Shown here piece by piece: positions 25,739 to 34,763 of a stretch of DNA of 51,879 nt. The DNA comes from Actinomyces dentalis DSM 19115. Its GTDB lineage: Bacteria; Actinomycetota; Actinomycetes; Actinomycetales; Actinomycetaceae. Positions within the stretch are counted from its first letter, which is position 1. The number at the start of each line of letters is the position of its first letter. The DNA lies in contig NZ_AUBL01000031.1 in assembly GCF_000429225.1 (NCBI RefSeq), positions 1-51,879 of the forward strand. Direction: 5' to 3'. The translations under genes and the position numbers were made by a program. Below the pieces are notes generated by a model. That model had not been told where the DNA came from and did no database searches. It saw nothing but the letters and a program-made list of their open reading frames with translations.

Positions 25739-28696
25739 TCATCTCTCCTTGCTCTGGCCGGCCCTCCCCTCGTCCGAGACCCCGGGCGAGGGGAGGACGA
25801 ACACGGGGTGGCGGTCGCCCCAGGCGTTGTCGACGCGCGACACGGGGGCGAAGTACTTGTCCCGCTCCATCCCCTCCAGCGGGAAGGCGGCGTCCGCGCG
25901 CGTGTAGGGGCGGTCCCACTCCTCGCCGGCGACCTGGGCCAGGGTGTGCGGGGCGCGGCGCAGCGCCGAGTCCTCCGCGGCGACCTCCCCGACCTCGATC
26001 CGCCCGATCTCGGCGCGAATGGCCCGCATGGCGGCGACGAAGCGGTCCAGCTCGGCCAGGGGCTCGGACTCGGTGGGCTCGACCATGAGGGTGCCGGGCA
26101 CCGGGAAGGACAGGGTCGGGGCGTGGAAGCCGTAGTCGATGAGCCGCTTGGCCACGTCCTCGGCGGTGATTCCCGTGCGGGAGGTGATCGCGCGCAGGTC
26201 GAGGATGCACTCGTGGGCCACGAAGCCGCCCGGGCCCGTGTACAGGGTGGGGAAGGAGTCGGCCAGGCGCCGCGAGAGGTAGTTCGCGCTCGCGATCGCG
26301 GACAGGCTCACCTCGCGCAGGTCGGCGTCGTCGAGCAGCGCCAGGTAGGTCCACGCCAGGGGCATGATGCCGGCCGAGCCGAAGCGCGCCCCCATGACCG
26401 GCGCGCCGGCGAAGCCGACGTCGGGGTCGCCCTCCTTGGGGGCCGCCGAGCCCGCCGGGCCCGCGGGCAGGTGGGGGGCCAGGTGCGCCTTGACGGCCAC
26501 GGGACCGGCGCCGGGGCCGCCGCCCCCGTGGGGCACGGCGAAGGTCTTGTGCAGGTTGAGGTGGGACACGTCCCCGCCCAGGTCGCCGGGGCGCAGCAGG
26601 CCGGCCAGGGCGTTGAGGTTGGCGCCGTCGATGTAGACCTGGCCGCCGGCGGCGTGGACCAGCCGCGCCACCTCGCGGACCCGCGGCTCGAACACGCCGT
26701 GCGTCGAGGGGTAGGTGAGCATGATCGCCGCCACCCGGTCCCCGTGCTCGGCGAGCACGGCGCGCAGGTCCTCGACGTTGACGGAGCCGTCCGGGGCGGT
26801 GGCGACGGTCCTGACGGTCAGGCCCGCCCCGGCGGCGGAGGCGGCGTTGGTGCCGTGGGCGGACGCCGGCACCAGGCACAGGTCGCGCCGGGCCTGGCCC
26901 TGCTCGCGCAGGTAGCCGGTGATGGCCAGCAGACCCGCCAGCTCCCCCTGGGCGCCCGAGGCCGGCTGCAGACTCACGCGGTCGTAGCCGGTCAGCTCGG
27001 CCAGGCGGCCGGACAGCTCGGCCAGCAGGCGCCGCCAGCCCACCGTCTGGGAGGCCGGGGCGCAGGGGTGGATCCCGGCCAGGGCGGGCTCGAGCCACAG
27101 GGCCGACTCGGCGGCGGCATTGAGCTTGAGGGTGCACGAGCCCAGGGGGATCATGGTGCGGTCCAGGGCCAGGTCGCGGTCCGCCAGGCGCCGCAGGTAG
27201 CGCACCAGGGAGGCCTCGCTGCGGTGGGCGTGGAAGACCGGGTGGGTCAGGAAGGTGCTCGTGCGGGCCAGCGCCGCGGGCAGGGGGAAGGCCGCGGTCG
27301 CGGACCGCGCGGGCCCGGACGACTCCCGCGGGCGGGCGGCCCGGCCGGCCAGGGCCTCGACGACGGCGTCCACGTCCGCACGCGTCGTCGTCTCATTGGT
27401 CGCCACGCCCACGTGGTCGGCGTCCAGCAGGCGCAGGTTGTAGCCGCGCTCCTCGGCCCGGGCCACGGCCCGCTCCGCCCCGCCGGGCACGACCACGCTG
27501 AGGGAGTCGAAGAACTCCCGGTGCTCCAGCTCCAGCCCCGCGCCGACGACGCCCGCGGCGATCTCGGCGGCCCGGGCGTGAACGTGCTCGGCGATAGCGG
27601 TCAGCCCCTCCGGGCCGTGGTGGACGGCGTAGAAGGCGGCGACCACGGCCAGCAGCGCCTGCGCCGTGCAGATATTGGAGGTGGCCCGCTCCCGGCGGAT
27701 GTGCTGCTCGCGGGTCTGCAGGGCCAGGCGGTAGGCCTCGCGGCCCTCGGCGTCGCGCGACACCCCCACCAGCCGGCCCGGGATCTGCCGCTGGAGCCGG
27801 GCCGTCACCGCCATGAAACCGGGGTGCGGCCCGCCGAAGAACAGGGGGACCCCCAGGCGCTGGGCGCTGCCCACGGCGATGTCCGCGCCGATCGCGCCCG
27901 GCTCGGCGAGCAGAGTCAGGGCCAGCGGGTCGGCGTCGACGGCGACGAGCCCGCCGCGCTCGCGGACGGCCGCGACGGCCGCCGCCAGGTCCTGGACGGC
28001 GCCGCGGGAGGTCGTGTGCGCCAGGACCGCGCCCAGCAGCGTCCCCTCGCCCGCCTTGCCGCGCACGACGTCGTCCGGGCCGGCCCGCAGGACCTCGATC
28101 CCCAGGGCCCGGCAGCGGGCGGCGGCCACCTCCAGGCACTGGGGGTGCAGCCCGGCGTCCAGGACGACGCGCCGGGGCGAGTCGCGCCGGGCGGCGCGCA
28201 CCATGAGCGCGGCGGCCTCAGCGACGGCGGTGGCCTCGTCGAGCAGACAGGCGCAGGCCACGGGCAGGCCGGTCAGGTCGCTGATCAGGGTCTGGAAGAG
28301 CAGCTGGGCCTCGAGCCGCCCCTGGCTGATCTCCGCCTGGTAGGGGGTGTAGGCGGTCGTCCAGGCGGGGTCGCCCAGGACGTCGCGGGCGATGACCGCC
28401 GGCGTGAGGGCGGGGTGGTAGCCGCACCCGATCATCTCGGTGTGCGGGTCGTTGAGGGCGGCCAGCCCCCGCAGAGCCTCCACGGCCGCCGACTCGGACA
28501 GGCCGCCGGTCTCCCGGCCGGGCTCGGCGTGGGCGGGGGCGGGCAGGAGGGGCAGGCCGGGCGGCACGACGGCGCCGGCCAGCTCCTCCAGGTCGCGCAC
28601 GCCCAGGGCGGCGAGGATGGTCCGCCGATCTCGGCCGACGGCGCCGATGTGACGGTGGACGAAGGGAGCGTGCGGGGCGGCACTGCGGTGAGCCAT
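25739..28696 (-). CDS. gcvP: Glycine dehydrogenase (decarboxylating), P protein
   Basis: A 985-residue single-chain P protein, usual length. It decarboxylates glycine with pyridoxal phosphate and loads the aminomethyl group on GcvH. The N-terminal half has FVHRHIGAVGRDRRTILAAL, YTPYQAEISQGRLEAQLLFQ and LFFGGPHPGFMAV. The C-terminal half has MIPLGSCTLKLNAAAE, QPASGAQGELAGLLAI, GANLNALAGL and the PLP lysine motif LNLHKTFAVPHGGGGPG (about residue 717). The start is ATG 28696, 6 nt after GGAG; ATG 28699 is a close alternative. First gene of the operon. The leader is too short to hold a glycine riboswitch. Confidence 0.96.
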   Translation of the reverse strand: MAHRSAAPHAPFVHRHIGAVGRDRRTILAALGVRDLEELAGAVVPPGLPLLPAPAHAEPGRETGGLSESAAVEALRGLAALNDPHTEMIGCGYHPALTPAVIARDVLGDPAWTTAYTPYQAEISQGRLEAQLLFQTLISDLTGLPVACACLLDEATAVAEAAALMVRAARRDSPRRVVLDAGLHPQCLEVAAARCRALGIEVLRAGPDDVVRGKAGEGTLLGAVLAHTTSRGAVQDLAAAVAAVRERGGLVAVDADPLALTLLAEPGAIGADIAVGSAQRLGVPLFFGGPHPGFMAVTARLQRQIPGRLVGVSRDAEGREAYRLALQTREQHIRRERATSNICTAQALLAVVAAFYAVHHGPEGLTAIAEHVHARAAEIAAGVVGAGLELEHREFFDSLSVVVPGGAERAVARAEERGYNLRLLDADHVGVATNETTTRADVDAVVEALAGRAARPRESSGPARSATAAFPLPAALARTSTFLTHPVFHAHRSEASLVRYLRRLADRDLALDRTMIPLGSCTLKLNAAAESALWLEPALAGIHPCAPASQTVGWRRLLAELSGRLAELTGYDRVSLQPASGAQGELAGLLAITGYLREQGQARRDLCLVPASAHGTNAASAAGAGLTVRTVATAPDGSVNVEDLRAVLAEHGDRVAAIMLTYPSTHGVFEPRVREVARLVHAAGGQVYIDGANLNALAGLLRPGDLGGDVSHLNLHKTFAVPHGGGGPGAGPVAVKAHLAPHLPAGPAGSAAPKEGDPDVGFAGAPVMGARFGSAGIMPLAWTYLALLDDADLREVSLSAIASANYLSRRLADSFPTLYTGPGGFVAHECILDLRAITSRTGITAEDVAKRLIDYGFHAPTLSFPVPGTLMVEPTESEPLAELDRFVAAMRAIRAEIGRIEVGEVAAEDSALRRAPHTLAQVAGEEWDRPYTRADAAFPLEGMERDKYFAPVSRVDNAWGDRHPVFVLPSPGVSDEGRAGQSKER

Positions 28697-28730
28697 CATG
28701 ATCTCCGGTCGGGGACACGAACCGGCCCAC

Positions 28731-28736
28731 ATTTTA
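28731..28736 (-). promoter_or_regulatory. -10 box of gcvPTH promoter
   Basis: TAAAAT on the minus strand, giving a leader of about 25-30 nt before gcvP. The -35 region (about 28754-28759, TCCACG) is weak. The 167-bp gap to the divergent gene at 28867 contains GTCCGCGTCCGGG-type short direct repeats. Confidence 0.45.
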
Positions 28737-28866
28737 AGCCAGGGCCGGGCGCTCGTGGACGCCCGTCCGCGTCCGGGCGGTCCCGCCCGCGTCCGGGTGC
28801 TCGCGACCCCGACCGGGCAGCGCTCCCCCTGGCCGGCGGGCCGCCGACCCGTGGAGCATTGCCGCC

Positions 28867-30150
28867 ATGAGCGCCGACGCCGGTCCCCGACCAATGCCCG
28901 ACCCGGGACGGGCCGCGGCCGGGACGGGCGCCGGCGGCCCGGGAGCGCCGGGAGTGCCAGGGTCACCGGGGGCGCCGGGAGCACCGGGGCCGCCGGGGGC
29001 GCCTGGGGCGGCCGGGCCGGGTTCGTCGAAGCCGGCGGGGCCGTCGCACCTGCGCCGGCGCGCCGTCCTGGCGGGCGGCGCGGTCGTGGGCGCCGGAGCC
29101 GCCGTCGTGATCCTGAGGAGGCTCCTCGCCCGGCCGTCGCCGTCCGCGGCCCCGCCCGCGAGCCCCGCCCCGCGAACGACCAGAACGACCACGGGCCCCG
29201 CGCCGTGCCGATGCGCCACGCCGCCCCCGCCCTCCCCGGCCCCCGGCATCGAGCCCCTGCGCAGCGCCGTCGAGGCCTACGCGGACTCCCAGAACCTCGA
29301 CGCCGACGTCAGGGTCAAGGACGCCGGCGGCGTCGCCTCGACGGTCGGACTCGAAGCGAGCCTGCGGGACCCGGCCGATCCGCAGACCGCGATCCCCCTC
29401 CTGACCGGGCTGCACGCGGACGTCGCCGACGAGCTCGCCGGCGGGGACGGCCTGTCCGTCGACGTCGACCTGCGCTGGAGGTACCCGGGGCGCGGTGAGG
29501 AGGACAAGCGACTGCTCAGCGCCGCGCTCACGGGCGCCACCGACCCGGACCGCCTCCGGGCGTGCGCGGCCATCGCCGTCCCCTTGCTTGCCGACGAGGC
29601 GGAGGAGGCCGCCATCGTCGACGACGCCCTGTCCGTCTACCTCGCGGGCGTCCCCGTCCCCGGGGCCGTGCCGGGCGGCAGGGGCCGGCGCGCCGACTGG
29701 GCGCTCGCGGCGCCCCAGTCTCTGCCCGAGGGCGTGCTCCTCTCGCAGGCCTCCCTGAGCTACATCTGCGTCACCATTGAGATGCGCGCCGGCGGGGACC
29801 TGTCCGGCATGCCGATCGATGACCTGAGCGCCCGGGCCCTGGACGCCGGGTGGGGGAGCCTGAAGGTGCGCGACCTCGCCCCCGGCGCGGGTCTCGTGGT
29901 CAGGAACGGCTCGGGGTGGCGCAGCGGCCCCCTGCGGATCGACGACGTCCGCGGCGTTCTGGAGCAGGCGCGGTCGGGGAGCTGGGCCCGGCGCATCGTC
30001 TTCGAGGGCGATGCCCGCACCGGCGGCCCGGGCGCCCTGTTCGACTGCGACGACGGCGTCCTGAGCGTGCCGGACCCCGCGCCCGCGATCGACGACGACA
30101 TCGAGGTGTCCGTCCCGCTGTCCCAGGAACTCCTGCGCGCCCTCGGCTAG
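28867..30150 (+). CDS. Membrane-anchored protein of unknown function with collagen-like N-terminus
   Basis: A 427-residue protein I do not recognise as a family. Residues about 22-52 are Gly-X-Y triplets (PGAPGVPGSPGAPGAPGPPG and onward), like a short collagen-like tract. A basic stretch (SHLRRRAVL) and one membrane helix (about residues 65-85) follow. This places the Gly-X-Y tract in the cytoplasm and the remaining 340 residues outside, unless topology is reversed. A Pro/Thr/Ser linker then leads to a folded domain with alternating hydrophobic strands (LSVDVDLRWRYPG, YICVTIEMRAGGDL). The ATG is preceded by AGCATT with a 6-nt gap, a weak leaderless signal. The genes around it (gcvP, miaB) give no functional clue. 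Confidence 0.7.
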   Translation: MSADAGPRPMPDPGRAAAGTGAGGPGAPGVPGSPGAPGAPGPPGAPGAAGPGSSKPAGPSHLRRRAVLAGGAVVGAGAAVVILRRLLARPSPSAAPPASPAPRTTRTTTGPAPCRCATPPPPSPAPGIEPLRSAVEAYADSQNLDADVRVKDAGGVASTVGLEASLRDPADPQTAIPLLTGLHADVADELAGGDGLSVDVDLRWRYPGRGEEDKRLLSAALTGATDPDRLRACAAIAVPLLADEAEEAAIVDDALSVYLAGVPVPGAVPGGRGRRADWALAAPQSLPEGVLLSQASLSYICVTIEMRAGGDLSGMPIDDLSARALDAGWGSLKVRDLAPGAGLVVRNGSGWRSGPLRIDDVRGVLEQARSGSWARRIVFEGDARTGGPGALFDCDDGVLSVPDPAPAIDDDIEVSVPLSQELLRALG

Positions 30151-30275
30151 GGGAGGCCCGGGGGCGGCGGAGCCCGGCAGACCGTTCCGGCTCGGCCCCG
30201 ACTGCGCGCCCCCGGCCGGGGGAGGCCCGTGACCGGGCCCATTGCCGGGAACGGCCCGGGCCCGGCGCGCTCCTC

Positions 30276-30281
30276 TACACT
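30276..30281 (+). promoter_or_regulatory. -10 box of miaB promoter
   Basis: TACACT, 8 nt before the miaB ATG at 30290, implying an mRNA with 0-2 leader bases. Confidence 0.45.
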
Positions 30282-30289
30282 GCACGGCG

Positions 30290-32023
30290 ATGACTACCCG
30301 TGAAGCGACCGTCTCCCGGCTGGACGCCCGCGCCCCCGGCGCCCCCGATGCGCCCGGCGTTCTCGACGCCCCCGGTGCACCCGGTGCATCCAGCGTGCAC
30401 AGCACCGGCCCGACGCCGCGCACCTACCACGTGCGCACCCTGGGCTGCCAGATGAACGTCCACGACTCCGAGCACATGGCCGGTCTGCTCGAGGCCTCCG
30501 GCTACCGGCGCGTCGAGGATGTGCCCGAGGCCGCCGCCCGGGACGCCGGGGCCGGCGACGGCGGCGCCGACGTCGTCATCATCAACACCTGCTCCGTGCG
30601 CGAGAACGCGGTCACCCGCCTGTTCGGCAACCTCGGCCGGCTCGCCGCCGTCAAGCGCGAGCGCCCCGGCATGCAGATCGCCGTGGCCGGCTGCCTGGCC
30701 CAGCAGATGGGGCGGGGCATCATCGATCGGGCCCCGTGGGTCGACGTCGTCTTCGGCACCCACAACATCGACGTCCTGCCCGCCCTGCTGGCGCGCTCCC
30801 GCCACAACGCCGAGGCCGCCGTCGAGATCGAGGAGTCCCTCAGGGTCTTCCCCTCCACCCTGCCCACTCGCCGCGAGTCCGCCTACGCCGCCTGGGTGTC
30901 CATCGCCGTGGGCTGCAACAACACCTGCACCTTCTGCATCGTGCCCTCCCTGCGCGGCAAGCAGCGCGACCGGCGCCCCGGCGAGGTCCTGGCCGAGATC
31001 GCCGCCGTCGCCGCCGACGGCGCCATCGAGGTGACCCTGCTGGGCCAGAACGTCAACTCCTACGGCGTGGGCTTCGGCGACCGCGGCGCCTTCGCCAAGC
31101 TGCTGCGGGCGGCCGGAGCCGTGGAGGGCATCGAACGGGTGCGCTTCACCAGCCCCCACCCGGCGGCCTTCACCTCCGACGTCATCGACGCCATGGCCGC
31201 CACGCCGGCGGTCATGCCCAGCCTGCACATGCCCCTCCAGTCCGGCTCCGACCGCGTCCTGCGGGCCATGCGCCGCTCCTACCGCAGCGGCAGGTTCCTG
31301 CGGATCCTGGACGAGGTGCGCGATCGCCTGCCCGAGGCGGCCATCACCACCGACATCATCGTCGGCTTCCCCGGGGAGACCGAGGAGGACTTCGCCGCCA
31401 CCCTCGACGTGGTCGAGCGGGCCCGCTTCGCCTCGGCCTACACCTTCGAGTACTCGCCCCGGCCCGGCACGCCGGCCGCGGACCGCGACGACCAGGTCCC
31501 GCCCGAGGTCGTCAAGGACCGCTACCGGCGGCTCGACGAGCTGGTGCGGCGCATCTCCCACGAGGAGAACGTGCGCCAGGAGGGGCGCGTCGTCGAGGTG
31601 CTCGTCGCCGAGGGGGAGGGGCGCCGCGACGCCGCCACCGCCCGCGTCTCCGGGAGAGCGGCGGACAACCGGCTCGTCCACGCCGCCCTGCCGGTCGGGC
31701 TCACCGCCGACGACCACGCCGCGGGCGCCCCGCGCCCCGGGGACGTGGTGAGGGTGCGCGTCACCCACGGCGCACCGCACAACCTCATCGCCGACTCCGC
31801 CCGCTGCGGGGCGGCGCCGAGCCCGGAGGCGCTGGCGGCCAACGAGGCGCGCCGGGCCGGGGACCGGATCTGGTACGACGACGGGCCGGCCCTGTTCGAG
31901 GTGCGCCGCACCCGCGCCGGGGACGCCTGGGAGCGGCGCCGGGCGCAGGCCCGCTGCGCGCCCGAGCCCGACGCGGCGCCCGTGAGCCTGGGCATGCCGC
32001 GCCTGCGTCCGCGCGCCCTCTGA
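30290..32023 (+). CDS. miaB: tRNA-2-methylthio-N6-dimethylallyladenosine synthase MiaB
   Basis: A 577-residue radical-SAM methylthiotransferase that adds a methylthio group to i6A37 of tRNAs. It works after MiaA, which is encoded at the other end of the window. The N-terminal UPF0004 domain has its three cluster cysteines in [22 protein letters not shown] and VAGCLAQQ. The radical-SAM motif CNNTCTFC is at residues 209-216, and the TRAM domain follows near residue 445. The N-terminus carries a low-complexity [19 protein letters not shown] extension not seen in the family, and the C-terminus extends about 70 residues past TRAM. ATG 30290 sits just after a -10 box; no Shine-Dalgarno motif is present. 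Confidence 0.95.
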   Translation: MTTREATVSRLDARAPGAPDAPGVLDAPGAPGASSVHSTGPTPRTYHVRTLGCQMNVHDSEHMAGLLEASGYRRVEDVPEAAARDAGAGDGGADVVIINTCSVRENAVTRLFGNLGRLAAVKRERPGMQIAVAGCLAQQMGRGIIDRAPWVDVVFGTHNIDVLPALLARSRHNAEAAVEIEESLRVFPSTLPTRRESAYAAWVSIAVGCNNTCTFCIVPSLRGKQRDRRPGEVLAEIAAVAADGAIEVTLLGQNVNSYGVGFGDRGAFAKLLRAAGAVEGIERVRFTSPHPAAFTSDVIDAMAATPAVMPSLHMPLQSGSDRVLRAMRRSYRSGRFLRILDEVRDRLPEAAITTDIIVGFPGETEEDFAATLDVVERARFASAYTFEYSPRPGTPAADRDDQVPPEVVKDRYRRLDELVRRISHEENVRQEGRVVEVLVAEGEGRRDAATARVSGRAADNRLVHAALPVGLTADDHAAGAPRPGDVVRVRVTHGAPHNLIADSARCGAAPSPEALAANEARRAGDRIWYDDGPALFEVRRTRAGDAWERRRAQARCAPEPDAAPVSLGMPRLRPRAL

Positions 32024-32124
32024 GTCGTCTGAGGTCCGGGCGCCGGGGGCGCGTTCCGCCCTCCTGCCCCGCGGGGCCACGCCGGACACCCGAGGCCCGG
32101 GTGCGCGGGGCGCGTTCGGCCCGC

Positions 32125-32231
32125 GAGATCGTCGGGTAACCGCCGAGCACGTCACTTGACCCGCGAGCACGTCACTTAACCCGTGAGAACGTACCTCTAG
32201 CAGACGTTCTCGCGGGTCAAGTGACGTGCTC
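32125..32231. repeat. 20-bp-period octamer dyad array, copy A
   Basis: GAGATCGT (32125), GAGCACGT (32145), GAGCACGT (32165) and GAGAACGT (32185), the centre ACCTCTAGCAG, then ACGTTCTC (32204) and ACGTGCTC (32224). The inner 32-bp arms (32161-32192 and 32204-32235) are complementary with two mismatches. It lies downstream of miaB in a region without genes (32024-32334). Confidence 0.85.
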
Positions 32232-32334
32232 GCGGAGTTCCTCCGCGCGGTCGTGCCCCTCTTCGCGCGGTCGGGGTCTTCGGAGAAGGGCTCTGGGGAA
32301 TCGTCGCCGCCCCGGAGGGCATCGGCGGTGCGGA

Positions 32335-32464
32335 AAAAGGTGGCCGGCGCATATCTTTCGGGTGCGAGGGGGCTCCTGCGCTCATGGGGAATGGCGTCAT
32401 TGCGCCATTTCAGGACGAGAGGTGCGCGGGCCCGGGGGTGAAAGATATGCGCCGGCCACCTTTT
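32335..32464. repeat. 130-bp MITE/REPIN-like element, copy 1
   Basis: Perfect 25-bp terminal inverted repeats (starting AAAAGGTGGCCGGC) at 32335-32359 and 32440-32464. The internal core ATGGCGTCATTGCGCCA is itself nearly palindromic. Copies at 38935 (same length) and 51766. Confidence 0.85.
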
Positions 32465-32569
32465 CGTCTCGCTGGCCCGCCCGCGTACGCGGGAGCCGCA
32501 CTCGTCGGCCAGGCGCTCGAGCGCGAGATGCGGAGCCGGGCGGCCGCACGGGACGCGGCCCGGGCGGCC

Positions 32570-32803
32570 ATGACGAAGGTGACCGTCGTGCCCATCGCGT
32601 CAACCGTCAAGGGCCTGTCGAGCCAGGTCCCCGTCGGGCCCGCGCAGGGGCTCGAGCACGCGGGCGCCATTTCGATCGATAACGTCATCACCGTTCCGGT
32701 CGCGGCTCTGGGGCGCAGGATCGGGTGGCTCGACGACGAGCAGGAGCGGCTGCCAGCGCGGGCGGTCGTACTGGCCTACGACCTCGACGTTCCGCTGCCC
32801 GAC
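32570..32803 (+). pseudogene. MazF/PemK toxin remnant (N-terminus missing)
   Basis: About 78 codons encode what looks like the C-terminal two-thirds of a MazF/PemK endoribonuclease. TKVTVVPIASTVKG matches the strand with the catalytic Thr/Ser region, HAGAISIDNVITVPVAALGRRIGWLDDEQ matches the usual D(Q)xxTV...R(I)G.L block, and VVLAYDLDVPLPD matches the end. The N-terminal strand with the RRGEVWW-like motif is absent. In its place, 105 bp upstream, is the 130-bp repeat element. No antitoxin gene was found. The 3' end overlaps the tail of the minus-strand gene at 32776. This is likely a non-functional remnant, although an in-frame ATG exists at 32570. Confidence 0.65.
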
Positions 32804-33486
32804 TGCTCCGGGGGCGGTGCGGCGCCCGGGCCCGGCGGCCGGGGGCGCTCCCGGCCGCTGGCCGGGGCCGGTGACGGGGTCGGGTTCGGCGACAGGTCGG
32901 GCGACGGCGGGACCGGTGACAGGTCGGGCGACGGGGCCGGGTCGGGCGACGGCGGGACCGGCGCGCACAGGACGCAGGCCGCGACGAAGAGGAGGCCCAG
33001 GGCCGCCGCGACCACGAGCGGCGGGGTGCGGATCCCGTGGGGCGCCAGGCCCACCACGGCCCACACCGCCGTGGTGACGGTGCCGACGGCCAGGGCCCGG
33101 AGCCCCGCCCGCACGAGCATGCGCGCGGGCAGACGGGCCCGGGGCGGTGCGCCGGCGACCACGACGAGGCAGGTGTGCTCGACGAGCAGCCCGAGGGCCG
33201 GGGCCAGTGCGGCCCATGAACCGGTCTCGGGCCCGGCGCCCAGGCAGGCGAGGATCACGGCGACCAGGCTCAATGCGGCCCCGGCGGGTTCCGGGCGGAT
33301 CGCGGCGAAGATCGCGGCGCCGAAGACGAGGAGGAGCAGCTCGGGCGGGGCGCCGCCCAGCGCCACGGCCAGGACGACCGCCGTGGCGCCCAAGATCCGG
33401 ACGGCGACCTGGGAGCCGGGCACGCCGGGGCTGTACGCGTCCGGGTGCGCTTCGGAGCCGGTCCCCGGGCGGCGGGGCGCGGTCAT
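32776..33486 (-). CDS. Membrane protein of unknown function, last gene of the MoxR/DUF58 operon
   Basis: A 236-residue protein with five to six hydrophobic segments (for example VAVRILGATAVVLAVALG and LLLLVFGAAIFAAI). A Pro/Ser-rich cytoplasmic or external tail repeats PSPDLSP-type units from about residue 175. The ATG at 33486 overlaps the DUF58 stop by 4 nt. In related operons this place is often taken by a transglutaminase-like membrane protein; no Cys-His-Asp triad is visible here. The 3' end overlaps a mazF remnant on the other strand by 28 bp. Confidence 0.7.
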   Translation of the reverse strand: MTAPRRPGTGSEAHPDAYSPGVPGSQVAVRILGATAVVLAVALGGAPPELLLLVFGAAIFAAIRPEPAGAALSLVAVILACLGAGPETGSWAALAPALGLLVEHTCLVVVAGAPPRARLPARMLVRAGLRALAVGTVTTAVWAVVGLAPHGIRTPPLVVAAALGLLFVAACVLCAPVPPSPDPAPSPDLSPVPPSPDLSPNPTPSPAPASGRERPRPPGPGAAPPPEQSGSGTSRS

Positions 33487-34763
33487 GGGACGCGGGCCCG
33501 GCGCGCGGACATGGCGGTGAGGACGGCGTCGAGGGTGCCGGGGCCGCGCCACGGCGAGACGGAGACGCCGCTGCGCGCCAGGGCCGACGTCGTCCGCGAC
33601 CGCTCGAGCTCCAGGGCCCGCCAGGCGAGGCGCTCGAGGATGTTGAGGTCGCCCGCGAGAACGGTCTCGGGGGCGGTGTCTATGACCAGGACGTCGAGGC
33701 CGGCCGCGGCGCACTCCATCGCGGCGTCGATGACACGGGCCTCGGTCAGCGGGGTCAGCACGACGAGCAGGCTGCCCGGCGCCAGGTGCAGTCGCGCCGC
33801 GTCGGGGAAGCGGTCGTTCGCGGGGGTGATGCGCGCGAGCGCGCCCAGGATGCGCAGCAGCTGCGCCCGGCCCGTGCCGGAGACGACCGGCCGCACGGCG
33901 GCGCCGAGCACCCGCAGCCCCACGCGGTCGCCATTGCGGGTGCACCAGGCGGCGATGGAGGCCGCGGCCCGGACGGTGCGCGTCAGGCTCCCGTCCGGGC
34001 TGCCGGGCAGGTTTCCGAAGGCGTCCACCAGGAGGATCACCTCCGTGTCGTTGTCCGCGTAGGTGGTGCGCACGTGCAGGCGTCCCGTGCGGGCCGAGGT
34101 GCGCCAGTGGATGCGGCGCGGCCGGTCGCCGGGGCGGTACTCGCGGATGTCGTCGAACTCGGAGCCGTCGCCGCGGTGGCGGCCGCCGTGCAGGCCCAGG
34201 AGCAGCGACGGGTCGGGGACGGGCGCATCGGCGGCGAAGACCCCCGGGGTGGGGGCCACGTGCAGGCGGATCGGGGCCGCCTGCCTCCAGGCGCTGTCGA
34301 AGGCGCCCCACGGGCTGCGCAGGCGGGTCTCGCTCATCCCGATGTACGTGGAGCCCCAGCGGATCGGCCGGACGGAGAGGACGGCGTCGTACTCGGCGCC
34401 CCCGATGACGTCGGCCCACCCGTCGGGGCGCATGAGCAGACCGGGGCCGGCGCCCAACTCGTGACCGATGGTCTCGGCGCCGTCGGCGCCCGCCGTGCGC
34501 ACGCGGATCCGCACGGGCCGGTCCTCGACGAGGTCGGTGTCGGAGCTGATGATCCGGTTGCTCGGGCGGCCCGCCGGCCGGGTGAGGAGGCCCCACAGGG
34601 CGACGGCGAGCAGCGGAGTCGCCAGGACGACCAGATCCGGGCGGTGCAGGATGACCGCGAGGAACGCCAGGAGGAGGCCCCCGATGACGGCTCGGACGTG
34701 AAGGGGGGTGATGCGCCACGGGCCCGCGGGCGCGGCCACTGACGTCCGCTCGACGGGGCTCAT
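33483..34763 (-). CDS. DUF58 domain protein
   Basis: A 426-residue protein with two membrane helices near residues 25-60 and a C-terminal DUF58/von Willebrand A-like domain. The DUF58 signature EFDDIREYRPGDRPRRIHW is near residue 205, followed by a VILLVDAFGNL strand in the position of the metal-binding site. Such proteins act with MoxR ATPases, probably in assembling or activating envelope complexes. Start ATG 34763 overlaps the moxR stop by 4 nt. Confidence 0.88.
   Translation of the reverse strand: MSPVERTSVAAPAGPWRITPLHVRAVIGGLLLAFLAVILHRPDLVVLATPLLAVALWGLLTRPAGRPSNRIISSDTDLVEDRPVRIRVRTAGADGAETIGHELGAGPGLLMRPDGWADVIGGAEYDAVLSVRPIRWGSTYIGMSETRLRSPWGAFDSAWRQAAPIRLHVAPTPGVFAADAPVPDPSLLLGLHGGRHRGDGSEFDDIREYRPGDRPRRIHWRTSARTGRLHVRTTYADNDTEVILLVDAFGNLPGSPDGSLTRTVRAAASIAAWCTRNGDRVGLRVLGAAVRPVVSGTGRAQLLRILGALARITPANDRFPDAARLHLAPGSLLVVLTPLTEARVIDAAMECAAAGLDVLVIDTAPETVLAGDLNILERLAWRALELERSRTTSALARSGVSVSPWRGPGTLDAVLTAMSARRARVP

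Noticed and set aside
28697..28866. Glycine riboswitch upstream of gcvP
   Set aside because: The likely -10 at 28731 leaves a leader of only about 25-30 nt, too short for a riboswitch, and no conserved core was seen.
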